Of a DNA stretch of 21,348 nucleotides, positions 1 through 5,963 are shown one piece after another. This DNA is from Trebonia sp. (GTDB taxonomy: Bacteria; Actinomycetota; Actinomycetes; Streptosporangiales; Streptosporangiaceae), in assembly GCA_030043595.1 (NCBI GenBank), contig JASHXJ010000131.1, positions 1 through 21,348 on the forward strand, given 5' to 3'. Within the stretch, counting starts at the first letter, position 1, and every line of letters begins with the position of its first letter. The notes under the pieces are model-generated. The model was not told where the DNA came from, made no database searches, and was given only the letters and a program-made list of their open reading frames with translations. The translations under genes and the position numbers were made by a program.

Positions 1-693
1 GTCAGTGCTCACGATGCTGATGGCGCTGCTAGCGGGCCTGATCATCGCCATCATCGCGCTGCCGCTTAGCGGCGGCTCCACGCCGTACGAGTGGGCCTTC
101 ATCGCCGCGCCGTTCCTGCTGGCCTGCCTGTACCCGAAGGTTCTCAACTGGGGCTTCAGCCGACTGCTCCGACTGGCCAAACGGCCCCGCTCGACCATCC
201 GATCGGCGGACGCGCGATCGCGATCTCGCTCGGCTGGTCGTTCGCCTCCTGGCTCTGCTACGGCTTGCAGATCTGGTTGCTCGCCATCCGGGTCGGCGCG
301 CCCGTCGCCAAGGCGCTACCGCTGGCGATCGGCGCGTTCGCTTTCGCCTGGTGCGCTGGCTTCCTGGTGGTCCTCGCCCCGGCCGGGGCCGGGGTGCGGG
401 AGGTCATCATGGTGGCGATCCTCGCCCCGGTTGTCGGCAGCGGCCCAGCCACCGCCATCGCGCTCGTCTCCCGCGCCGTCACCACAGTCGCCGACCTCGT
501 CGTGGCCGGAGTGGCCACCGCCTACCTGCGCCGCGACCACAGCCGCCGCAGTGCTGGCCCAGAGGGGACGGTCCCCCCTGGGCTCCCCGTTCGACTGGCT
601 GAGGGCAACCGCGGGCCCGAAGTGCCTGCCGTTCCGAGCGAGACGCTGTCCGCCCGGTCCCGCCGGACTACTCCCCCGGCGGGTGTCAGGTAA
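1..693 (+). pseudogene. Frameshifted, 5'-truncated LPG-synthase-type flippase-like membrane protein
   Basis: The window opens inside this gene. One frame reads hydrophobic sequence up to the residues RLLRLAKRP (about position 188). The next frame then continues the same protein from PLDHPIGGRAIAISLGWSF to the stop at 691-693. The joined product has about four membrane segments and the motif LAPAGAGVREV, the signature of the lysylphosphatidylglycerol synthase transmembrane family (PF03706, AglD/MprF flippase-like). Members move or process lipids or lipid-linked sugars at the membrane, which would suit the glycan locus downstream. The break fits one base missing from the CCCC run at 185-188, so it is either a real pseudogene or a sequencing error. 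The last ~50 residues are a charged low-complexity tail. Its stop overlaps the convergent LLM gene by 8 bp. Family call is firm; substrate is unknown. Confidence 0.75.
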
Positions 694-1753
694 CGTACGG
701 GCGGACCTCGTCGGCGACCAGGCGCAGGGCGGTCTGGAGGTCCGGGCCTAGCACGTGCCAGGCGAGCACGCCGCGCAGGCCAGCCGCCGTGTACTCCCCC
801 AGCCGACGGATGACGTCCTCGGGGGTCCCTGCGGCAGCGAAGGTGTCGATCAGGCCATCGGTGACCAGCTGGGCGCCCGCCTCGGCGCCGCCGGCGGCCA
901 CCGCGCGCCAGACCCGGCCGATCTCGTCCGGATCGGCGCCGGAGGTCGTCAGCACGACCGGTTCGACCCGGTAGATGTAGTACGCCAGGACGCGGCGGAC
1001 CGCGTCCCTGGCGGCCCGGGCGTCCCTGCCGACGCTGACCAGCACGTTACTAGCCAGGTCGAGCTCGGCCGGGTCGCGGCCCGCCCGCCGCGCGCCGGCC
1101 ACGATCCGCTCCCATGACCAGCGCAGGTACCCGGGGCTGACGATCGCGCCGAGCTGGACGCCGTCGGCCCAGGCGCCGGCGGCCTCCAGCATCCGCCCGT
1201 TGACCGCGCCCACGTAGACGGGGATGGCCGCCCGCATCGGGCGGAAGTCGAGCCGGGCCCCGGCGCGCACCGCGAACACCTCGCCGTCGACGCAGGGTTC
1301 CCCTCGCAGCAGGGAGCGCACCACGCGGATCGCCTCGACCATGGCCGTCAGCGGCTTGTCCGCGCGGGAATCCGACTCGCCGAGTGCTCGCAGCGTCCAG
1401 AGTGCCGCGCCGAGCCCGAGGGTGACCCGGCCACCGGACAGGTCGTCGAGGGCGGCTGCCTCCATCGCGATGAGTGACGGGTGCCGCCAGAACGGGTTGA
1501 CGATCCCGATCCCGATCCCGATCCGCCGGGTCCCCGCCGCGACCGCTGCGGCCACCGTGAAGACGCCGCGGCCGTGTCCGCTTTCCGGCAGCCACACCTC
1601 GCCGAAGCCGAGCTTCTCGGCCCGCAGGACGGTGGCCACTGTATCCGCGACCCGTATCTCGTTGTTCAGCGCGATCCCGACCCGCAGCGGCGCCCCCGAC
1701 ACCGCAACGCCGCCCGGCACGGCTGGAGCGGGCAAGCGCTCAGGCGCGGTCAT
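686..1753 (-). CDS. LLM class flavin (probably F420)-dependent oxidoreductase
   Basis: A 355-residue TIM-barrel luciferase-like protein, a normal length for the family. After a ~22-residue Pro/Ala-rich leader the barrel starts at LRVGIALNN. The family segments follow in order: LGFGEVWLPE (48-57), the strand IGIGIGIVNPFWRHP (78-92) and DDLSGGRVTLGLG (103-115). The NPFxRHP pattern is typical of the F420-using branch (MER-like) rather than classic FMN monooxygenases, so reduced F420 is the likely cofactor; this is inferred. The ATG at 1753 has CGGGG 7 nt upstream. The gene starts inside the 3' end of a decayed ORF (14-bp overlap) and may share its promoter near 2103-2130. It lies downstream of a TauD-type dioxygenase on the same strand, which allows a role in oxidising a sulfonate or small organic acid, but no substrate can be read from the sequence. 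Confidence 0.85.
   Translation of the reverse strand: MTAPERLPAPAVPGGVAVSGAPLRVGIALNNEIRVADTVATVLRAEKLGFGEVWLPESGHGRGVFTVAAAVAAGTRRIGIGIGIVNPFWRHPSLIAMEAAALDDLSGGRVTLGLGAALWTLRALGESDSRADKPLTAMVEAIRVVRSLLRGEPCVDGEVFAVRAGARLDFRPMRAAIPVYVGAVNGRMLEAAGAWADGVQLGAIVSPGYLRWSWERIVAGARRAGRDPAELDLASNVLVSVGRDARAARDAVRRVLAYYIYRVEPVVLTTSGADPDEIGRVWRAVAAGGAEAGAQLVTDGLIDTFAAAGTPEDVIRRLGEYTAAGLRGVLAWHVLGPDLQTALRLVADEVRPYVT
1501..1524. repeat. Four tandem CGATCC hexamers inside the LLM gene
   Basis: CGATCC is repeated four times without error. On the minus strand it encodes the alternating Ile-Gly stretch of residues 79-84, in the beta-strand that normally carries a G-x-G-x-x-NPF pattern. Being a whole number of codon pairs, gain or loss of one unit keeps the frame. 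Confidence 0.9.
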
Positions 1754-2066
1754 TCGCGGGCCCCGGAGGTCCAGGCCGCCGACTACGCGGCACCTGGCAC
1801 AGTAGCAGCGGGCTTGCTTCCGCGGCGTCGGCTATGGCGTTCGAAGACGTGGAGGCAGGCACTGTTTGCTGACTCCTCAGACCAGGGCCGCGGGTTTGTC
1901 TGGCCGCGGCACCGGGCGTCATGCCGCTCTCGGCTGGTCGGGGCGGCCGCAGCTGTCTCGGCGACGATGGCGCGGTGACCGGCACGGGGTTCTGGACCAG
2001 GTCGACCGGACAGTGCTCGTCCACAGCGGTTGCCAGCTCGGCGTGGCGTTCCGCGCTTTCCGACAC
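1740..2066 (-). pseudogene. Decayed short ORF; N-terminal third resembles the C-terminus of an OsmC-family protein
   Basis: A 108-codon frame begins at a GTG (2066) preceded at good distance by GGGGGAGGG. Residues 8-33 (AELATAVDEHCPV, then DLVQNPVPVT) resemble what I recall as the C-terminal helix and strand of OsmC/Ohr-like redox proteins, where a HCPVLDxxxxPVPV-type ending is common; one residue of that pattern is missing. Up to about residue 35 the third codon positions are strongly G/C, as in true genes here. After that rare codons (AGA, CAA, AGT, CCT) and Pro/Arg/Ser-rich sequence take over, suggesting loss of frame. The reading overlaps the LLM start by 14 bp. It may be a remnant that now only carries the LLM leader, or a short unknown gene. 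The rest of the 1754-2193 gap holds a promoter-like site and a small hairpin. Confidence 0.4.
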
Positions 2067-2102
2067 GAAGCCCTCCCCCGTTGGGGGTTCTGGTAGGAGT
2101 AT

Positions 2103-2130
2103 TGTCTATAAATTCGGTCTAAATTGTCAA
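2103..2130 (-). promoter_or_regulatory. Candidate sigma-70-type promoter for the OsmC-like ORF/LLM unit
   Basis: Reading the minus strand, a perfect TTGACA (2130-2125) is followed after 16 nt by TAGACA (2108-2103). The block is AT-rich within GC-rich DNA and lies about 40 nt upstream of the GTG at 2066. A small dyad AGATT-gatt-AATCT (2130-2143) sits against the -35 box. The -10 match is only moderate. Confidence 0.4.
2107..2128 (+). promoter_or_regulatory. AT-rich shared element, copy 1
   Basis: Reads TATAAAT, core TCGGTC, then TAAATTGTC. It resembles four other intergenic blocks in this window (3274, 3476, 5816, 13410) and overlaps the candidate minus-strand promoter. Function is unknown. 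Confidence 0.3.
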
Positions 2131-2193
2131 GATTGATTAATCTGGCGTTCCGGCCGACTGCCTGAGCACTCCTTGCCCGGTTTGTCCTGCTTG

Positions 2194-3117
2194 TTAGCCA
2201 GCTCGCCCCGGGACAGCCGGCGTGTAATGGGATGCGTCGCCCCTGAGGGAGTAGCTAGGACTGCCGGTGATGCCGACTGGCAGATCCCCGGCGACCGTCA
2301 CCCGGTGCAGCCGCCTGGGCAGGACGTCGTAGTTGTCGATCGCGTAGTGCTGAGTGATCCGGTTGTCGAACAGCACCAGCTGGCCGGGCTCCCACCGCCA
2401 CCGCAGCACGTTCTCCGGCCGGGTCACGTACGCCTGCAGCAGCCGCAGGATGTCCCGCGACTCGCCATTGGACAGCCCTACGATCCGCTGCACGAACCCG
2501 CCGATGAACAGCCCGCGCTCGCCTGTCAGCGGATGCACCCGGACCACTGGGTGGACGGTCTCGTACACGGTCGAGGTGAACACCTTCCGCCGCTGCCGTC
2601 TAGCTGGGTCCAGGTCCTCTGGCGGCACCGCGTAGTCGTAGTCGTTGGTATGCACCGCCCACAGCGTGCCGGCGAAGTCGCGCAGCGGCCCGGGAAGGTC
2701 GCGGTAGGCCGTCGCCGAGTTCGCGATCAGCGTCTCGCCGCCGTAGGGCGGGACCGTGATGCTGCGCAGCGTGCTCAGCTGCGGCGGGGTCACGATGAAG
2801 GTCACGTCGGTGTGCCAGTGATTGGCCCGCCCATCCTCGCTGTCGACCGGCAGCACGTGCGGCGCGCCCGGCTCACCGGGAATGGTCGGGTGCGCGGTCG
2901 TGAGCTCGCCGAAGTAGCGGGCAAACCGCTGCTGGCCGTTGTCATCGATGCTGACGTCGCGGAAGACGAGCGCCTTGTGCTCGTTCAGCGCCGACCGCAC
3001 CGCGGCAACCTCTTCGGCGGCAAGCTCGAGACCGGGTCCCGCACCAGTGACCTCGGCGCCAATACGAGCGGTGAGCTTCCGGAAGCCGAGCTTGGTGCTG
3101 ACCTCACTCGTGGGCAT
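2194..3117 (-). CDS. TauD/TfdA family Fe(II)/2-oxoglutarate-dependent dioxygenase
   Basis: A 307-residue cytoplasmic oxygenase with the full iron site. His102 and Asp104 lie in HWHTDVTF and His257 in NRITQHYAIDNY. Arg268 and Arg272 sit 11 and 15 residues after the last His. In E. coli TauD the same spacing gives Arg266, which holds 2-oxoglutarate, and Arg270, which holds the sulfonate of taurine. Family members hydroxylate sulfonates, sulfate esters or aryloxyacids and release sulfite, sulfate or an aldehyde; conservation of the second Arg favours an anionic substrate such as a sulfonate, though this is inference. The ATG at 3117 has AGAGGA about 7 nt upstream. It is separated by 127 bp from the decayed ORF downstream and has AT-rich, dyad-containing DNA upstream. 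The substrate is unproven. Confidence 0.9.
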   Translation of the reverse strand: MPTSEVSTKLGFRKLTARIGAEVTGAGPGLELAAEEVAAVRSALNEHKALVFRDVSIDDNGQQRFARYFGELTTAHPTIPGEPGAPHVLPVDSEDGRANHWHTDVTFIVTPPQLSTLRSITVPPYGGETLIANSATAYRDLPGPLRDFAGTLWAVHTNDYDYAVPPEDLDPARRQRRKVFTSTVYETVHPVVRVHPLTGERGLFIGGFVQRIVGLSNGESRDILRLLQAYVTRPENVLRWRWEPGQLVLFDNRITQHYAIDNYDVLPRRLHRVTVAGDLPVGITGSPSYSLRGDASHYTPAVPGRAG

Positions 3118-3151
3118 GGTTCGTCCTCTTCGGGTAGGGGGCGGAAGCGGA

Positions 3152-3193
3152 TGATCTCGAGTGCGGGCCGCAAACGTGGCGGAGCTGAGATCA
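3152..3193. repeat. Inverted repeat TGATCTC / GAGATCA upstream of the dioxygenase
   Basis: TGATCTC at 3152-3158 is matched exactly by GAGATCA at 3187-3193, 28 nt apart and 35-76 nt upstream of the dioxygenase ATG on its strand. Position fits paired operator half-sites; 7-bp arms this far apart could also be chance. Confidence 0.3.
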
Positions 3194-3273
3194 ACTACAG
3201 ACGGCGCTGCACACGTGCTTGAAGTCGACGTAGCGGCGCGCCACGAAGGGACTGAACGGCGTCACGATAAAAC

Positions 3274-3295
3274 TATAAAGCCGATCTGTTTAATA
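3274..3295 (+). promoter_or_regulatory. AT-rich shared element, copy 2
   Basis: Reads TATAAAG, core CCGATC, then TGTTTAATA. A TATGAT hexamer starts at 3299, 12 nt past the core. The block lies in the 391-bp divergent gap between the dioxygenase and the GT-C gene. Confidence 0.3.
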
Positions 3296-3314
3296 GAGTA
3301 TGATCCAGGTCACA

Positions 3315-3461
3315 CTTCAGCCTTGCGGACGCGCCATGGCGGCCATCGATGACCGCACCGATCCATGCGCGCGGAGAGCCGACGGCCAGGTAGGCGGCAC
3401 CGGTCCGGATCAGCGCGCTCAGGGCGGCCGCCGTCACGGGGATCGCGATCCGGTCGCGAGA
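3315..3461 (-). pseudogene. Possible C-terminal remnant of a membrane glycosyltransferase-like gene
   Basis: Inside the 3118-3508 gap the minus strand reads smoothly as DRIAIPVTAAALSALIRTGA followed by AYLAVGSPRAWIGAV and IDGRHGASARLK, with high third-position GC. It runs out into AT-rich DNA at both ends, has no good start codon or ribosome site, and meets a stop at about 3273. The pattern of one hydrophobic helix followed by a short basic, Pro-Arg-containing stretch recalls the C-termini of membrane-bound GT2 enzymes in actinobacteria, but the family is a guess. The fragment is flanked by copies 2 and 3 of the AT-rich element in the same orientation. The remainder of the gap shows no gene. 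Confidence 0.35.
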
Positions 3462-3470
3462 TATGCAAAA

Positions 3471-3498
3471 TTGGAAATAATTCCGATCGTTTTAATCA
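3471..3498 (+). promoter_or_regulatory. Candidate promoter of the GT-C gene
   Basis: TTGGAA (3471-3476) and TAATCA (3493-3498) are 16 nt apart in an AT-rich island. The ATG follows 11 nt after the -10 hexamer and has no clear ribosome site, so the transcript may have a very short leader or none. Confidence 0.35.
3476..3498 (+). promoter_or_regulatory. AT-rich shared element, copy 3
   Basis: Reads AATAATT, core CCGATC, then GTTTTAATCA, and overlaps the candidate promoter of the GT-C gene. Confidence 0.3.
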
Positions 3499-3508
3499 TA
3501 ATTGCTGG

Positions 3509-5017
3509 ATGACCCTGCCCGTCCTGCCCCGCTCCCGGGAGCCCGCGGTCCGCCGGCTTGACACTCAGCGCGGCCTTGCCGCGGCAGCGCTGAGCTTGAC
3601 GGCGCTCAGCATCGCGGTGTTCGCGGCAGTGAGCGCGTCTGGCGACCGGGCCATCGTGGCGCCGATCGGCCCGGCGGGACCGTTCGCCGACCTGCACTAC
3701 TGGCTGGCTCCGGTCCTGATCAAGGCCGCCTGCTGGCTCGCCACGGCATGCGGCGGAGCCGGGGTGATGGCGGGGCTGGCGGCCGCCCGGCGCGGCTGGC
3801 GGCCGCGCCCGGGCCTGATGCTGGCCGCGTGCGCGGCGGCTGCCGTCGTGTTCGTGTTCGTCCCGCCAGCGGCCTCGGTCGACGTGCAGAATTACGCGGA
3901 ATACGGGCGGATCGTCGTCCTTGGCCACAACCCGTGGGTGATGACCCCGCAGCAGCTGTTCCAGCTGCATGACCCGGTCGGGCTGCTCCGGCCCCCGGAA
4001 TGGCGGAACCAGCCGACGGTGTACGGGCCCGCCGCAACCGCGGTGGAGGCAGCCGCGGCGTGGCTAGGGGGCACCTCCATGGCGTGGATCACCTTCTGGA
4101 TCAAGGTGATGAACGGCGCCTGCTATGTCGCCACGGCGGCGGTACTCGATCGCCTCGCGCGGCCAGACCCGGCGCGGCGGGCACGGGTCGCGCTGCTGTG
4201 GGCGGTCAACCCGCTGATGCTGTTCTGGATGGTGGCCGGGGCGCACACAGACCTGCTGGCCGTACTGCCCCTGATGCTCGCGCTGCTGGCCGGACGGGCA
4301 TCGCGAGCCCGCGCCCGGGTGGCATTCGCCGCCGGGGCCTCGGGCGTCCTGGCGGGCATCGCGATCGCGGTGAAGGTCACCTTCGCGGGCCCCGTCGCCG
4401 GGCTTGCGGCGGGGCTGCAGCACGCCGTCAGCGGACGGCGCCGCGCTGCGGTGCTGGCGTCCGGGATCGCCGGGGGAGCGCTCGTGCTGGCGGGGGGCTA
4501 CACGGTCGCCGGCAAGGCGGCACTGGGGTCGCTGGTGCGGCGAATATCCTCGGCAAACGACTCCTTCCTGCCGATCCCGGGGCCTGTCTATCACCACCCG
4601 GCTCTGTACGTCACCGTCGCGCTGGCCGCGTTCGCGATCGTCGGGGGCGTTCTCGCCTGGCGGATGCCACCGGGATACGGCGACCTTCCCGAGATACGCC
4701 CGATGCTGGTGTGCGCACTGGCGGTAGTCCTCGGGGGCATAGTGCAGTACCCGTGGTACGACGCGATGTTCTTCCCGCTCCTGGCACTGCTGCCGGCCTC
4801 ACGCCTGGACACATGGCTGGTGGGACGAACCGTGCTGATCAGCGGCCTGGTCCTGCCCGGGGTAGGCATCAGCGGCCATCAGTATCGCGAGGCCCGGGTG
4901 GTCGTGCCGGTCTTCATGGCCTGCTTCCTCGTCGCAGCCGCGTTCGGAAAGCTCCAAGCGGCTGCGACTGCCCCGACGGGGCCGACGGGGGCGACGGGGG
5001 CGACGGGGCCGGCGTGA
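3509..5017 (+). CDS. Polytopic GT-C-like glycosyltransferase (MptA/MptB-like) with collagen-like tail
   Basis: A 502-residue membrane protein with about ten or more hydrophobic segments, the first at 22-43. The loop SVDVQNYAEYGRIVVLGHNP (123-142), followed by PTVYGPAATAVE (169-180), matches the plan of polyprenol-phosphate-mannose-dependent transferases such as mycobacterial MptA/MptB: a D-x-x-x-Y loop acid, a G-x-NPW turn and a YGP helix start. Such enzymes add sugars from lipid-phosphate donors on the outer face of the membrane. The frame is open to 3365, but the ATG at 3509 is preferred because the upstream DNA is AT-rich, promoter-like and carries an opposing remnant. The last 16 residues are G-x-T triplets encoded by 9-bp tandem repeats. 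The gene converges on rmlC with 29 bp between stops. The family is likely; donor and acceptor sugars are unknown. Confidence 0.8.
   Translation: MTLPVLPRSREPAVRRLDTQRGLAAAALSLTALSIAVFAAVSASGDRAIVAPIGPAGPFADLHYWLAPVLIKAACWLATACGGAGVMAGLAAARRGWRPRPGLMLAACAAAAVVFVFVPPAASVDVQNYAEYGRIVVLGHNPWVMTPQQLFQLHDPVGLLRPPEWRNQPTVYGPAATAVEAAAAWLGGTSMAWITFWIKVMNGACYVATAAVLDRLARPDPARRARVALLWAVNPLMLFWMVAGAHTDLLAVLPLMLALLAGRASRARARVAFAAGASGVLAGIAIAVKVTFAGPVAGLAAGLQHAVSGRRRAAVLASGIAGGALVLAGGYTVAGKAALGSLVRRISSANDSFLPIPGPVYHHPALYVTVALAAFAIVGGVLAWRMPPGYGDLPEIRPMLVCALAVVLGGIVQYPWYDAMFFPLLALLPASRLDTWLVGRTVLISGLVLPGVGISGHQYREARVVVPVFMACFLVAAAFGKLQAAATAPTGPTGATGATGPA
4973..5008 (+). repeat. Four tandem 9-bp repeats encoding a collagen-like C-terminal tail
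   Basis: The unit SCGACGGGG occurs four times (CCGACGGGG twice, then GCGACGGGG twice) just before the stop codon. Each unit encodes one triplet, giving PTG-PTG-ATG-ATG-PA. Copy changes keep the reading frame. Confidence 0.9.
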
Positions 5018-5046
5018 CCGACCAGTCGGACCCTGGGCAAGGACCG

Positions 5047-5658
5047 CTAGCCGACTCGGGTGCGCAGCGTCTCGAGATGAAGGAGGCAGTCGTCGTAGCG
5101 GGGAAGCTGGCCGGCCGCCAGGGCCTCATCAACGGCCGGGGCGGCCGCGTCTTTCGCAGACAGCACGGGGGTGCCGTCCGCCTCACCGAGCGGCCACGCG
5201 ATCCCGAGCGCGGGATCGAGGGGATGTACGCCGTGCTCGCGACCGGGAGCGAACGGCGTGGAACACAGGTACAGCACGGTGGCCTGTTCGGTCAGCGCCA
5301 TGAAAGCGTGGCCGAGCCCCTCGGTGATGAACACCGCGTTGCGGGCAACGTCATCGAGCTGGATTGTCTCCCACTTCCCGAAGCCGGGTGATCCGGCCCT
5401 CAGGTCCACGATCGCGTCAAGGACCGCGCCGGCCACGCAGGTTACGTATTTAGCCTGCCCGGGCGGCACGTCGGCATAATGGATGCCCCTGATCACGCCA
5501 CGCCGGGAGACGGAGCAGTTGACCTGCGAGACGTCGAGCCGGTATCCGAGGTTCGCGGCGAACTCCGCGCCGCGGAACACCTCAAGGAAGCTGCCCCTGT
5601 CGTCCCGGTGCACGCGCGGCGTGTACGCCCAGGCGCCGTCGATACCGAGTGGATCCAC
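5047..5658 (-). CDS. rmlC: dTDP-4-dehydrorhamnose 3,5-epimerase (RmlC)
   Basis: A 203-residue cupin enzyme that epimerises C3 and C5 of dTDP-4-keto-6-deoxyglucose, the third step of dTDP-L-rhamnose synthesis. Visible marks are the start block DRGSFLEVFR (20-29), RGIHYAD with catalytic His60, Lys70 in QAKYV, Asp85 in DAIVDLRAGSP, Tyr130 in ATVLYLCS, and the HPLDPALGIAWP block with Asp148, the partner of the catalytic His in the family. Length is normal. Translation begins at GTG 5658, about eight residues before the conserved GAW, as in relatives. The only ribosome-site candidate, TAGGG, lies inside a hairpin that touches the start codon. The gene stands alone, about 4.6 kb from rmlABD, and reads toward the GT-C gene. 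EvaD-like epimerases of antibiotic sugar paths are a less likely alternative. Confidence 0.93.
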   Translation of the reverse strand: MDPLGIDGAWAYTPRVHRDDRGSFLEVFRGAEFAANLGYRLDVSQVNCSVSRRGVIRGIHYADVPPGQAKYVTCVAGAVLDAIVDLRAGSPGFGKWETIQLDDVARNAVFITEGLGHAFMALTEQATVLYLCSTPFAPGREHGVHPLDPALGIAWPLGEADGTPVLSAKDAAAPAVDEALAAGQLPRYDDCLLHLETLRTRVG

Positions 5659-5691
5659 CCGTAAACCCTATCATTCAAGTAGGTTTTACGG
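5659..5691 (-). promoter_or_regulatory. Hairpin directly upstream of the rmlC start codon
   Basis: CCGTAAACCCTA (5659-5670) and TAGGTTTTACGG (5680-5691) are inverted with one mismatch in 12 and a 9-nt loop. In rmlC mRNA the 3' arm ends against the GTG and contains TAGGG, the only plausible ribosome site. The structure could hide that site, act as a protein-binding operator, or both. Confidence 0.55.
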
Positions 5692-5963
5692 AGCCCGGCC
5701 AGGGTGCCGGCCACGCGCCCCGGTGCCGGACGGCAGACCAGCGAGCCGCGCCACGCAGCGGGGCCCGCCCACCACGGCAAGGCAGCGGTACCGCATAACG
5801 AGTCCATATTTTCCTATAATTTTGATCGCTTATTAGCAGTACTCTCATACCCACGTGTTCGGACCAACGTAAGCAGATGGGGTCCTTCATTGACCGCAGA
5901 CAGCACGATGCCCGGCCTGGGGTGCGGCGGCTACCCGGTCACAACCGTCTACGGAGCCGGGAC
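5692..5963. other. Gap between rmlC and the large membrane protein
   Basis: No supported gene. The stretch 5692-5800 is GC-rich, with GGTGCCGG twice and a short GC hairpin. A minus-strand frame here (GTAALPWWAGPAAWRGSL onward) could be another gene remnant but is not convincing. The stretch 5800-5860 is AT-rich and probably carries the divergent promoters. Confidence 0.4.
5816..5837 (+). promoter_or_regulatory. AT-rich shared element, copy 4, containing TATAAT
   Basis: Reads TATAATT, core TTGATC, then GCTTATTAG. TATAAT (5816-5821) is a perfect -10 hexamer, but no -35 lies at the right distance. It sits in the rmlC/membrane-protein divergent gap. Confidence 0.35.

Noticed and set aside
1501..1524. 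CGATCC tandem repeats as a CRISPR-like or regulatory array
   Set aside because: In frame inside a conserved beta-strand of the LLM gene and too short; a coding repeat only.
1887..1910. GCCGCGG / CCGCGGC hairpin as a terminator
   Set aside because: Both arms contain the self-palindromic word CCGCGG, common in GC-rich DNA; no T-run, and it lies inside the decayed ORF.
3365..3508. N-terminal extension of the GT-C gene from ATG 3365
   Set aside because: Arg/Ser-rich, crosses AT-rich promoter-like DNA, and overlaps an opposing coding-like fragment.
4000..5391. Plus-strand open frame of 463 codons running through the GT-C gene and into rmlC
   Set aside because: Arg/Gly-rich shadow of the true frames, with no family features; the GT-C and RmlC readings are clearly genuine.
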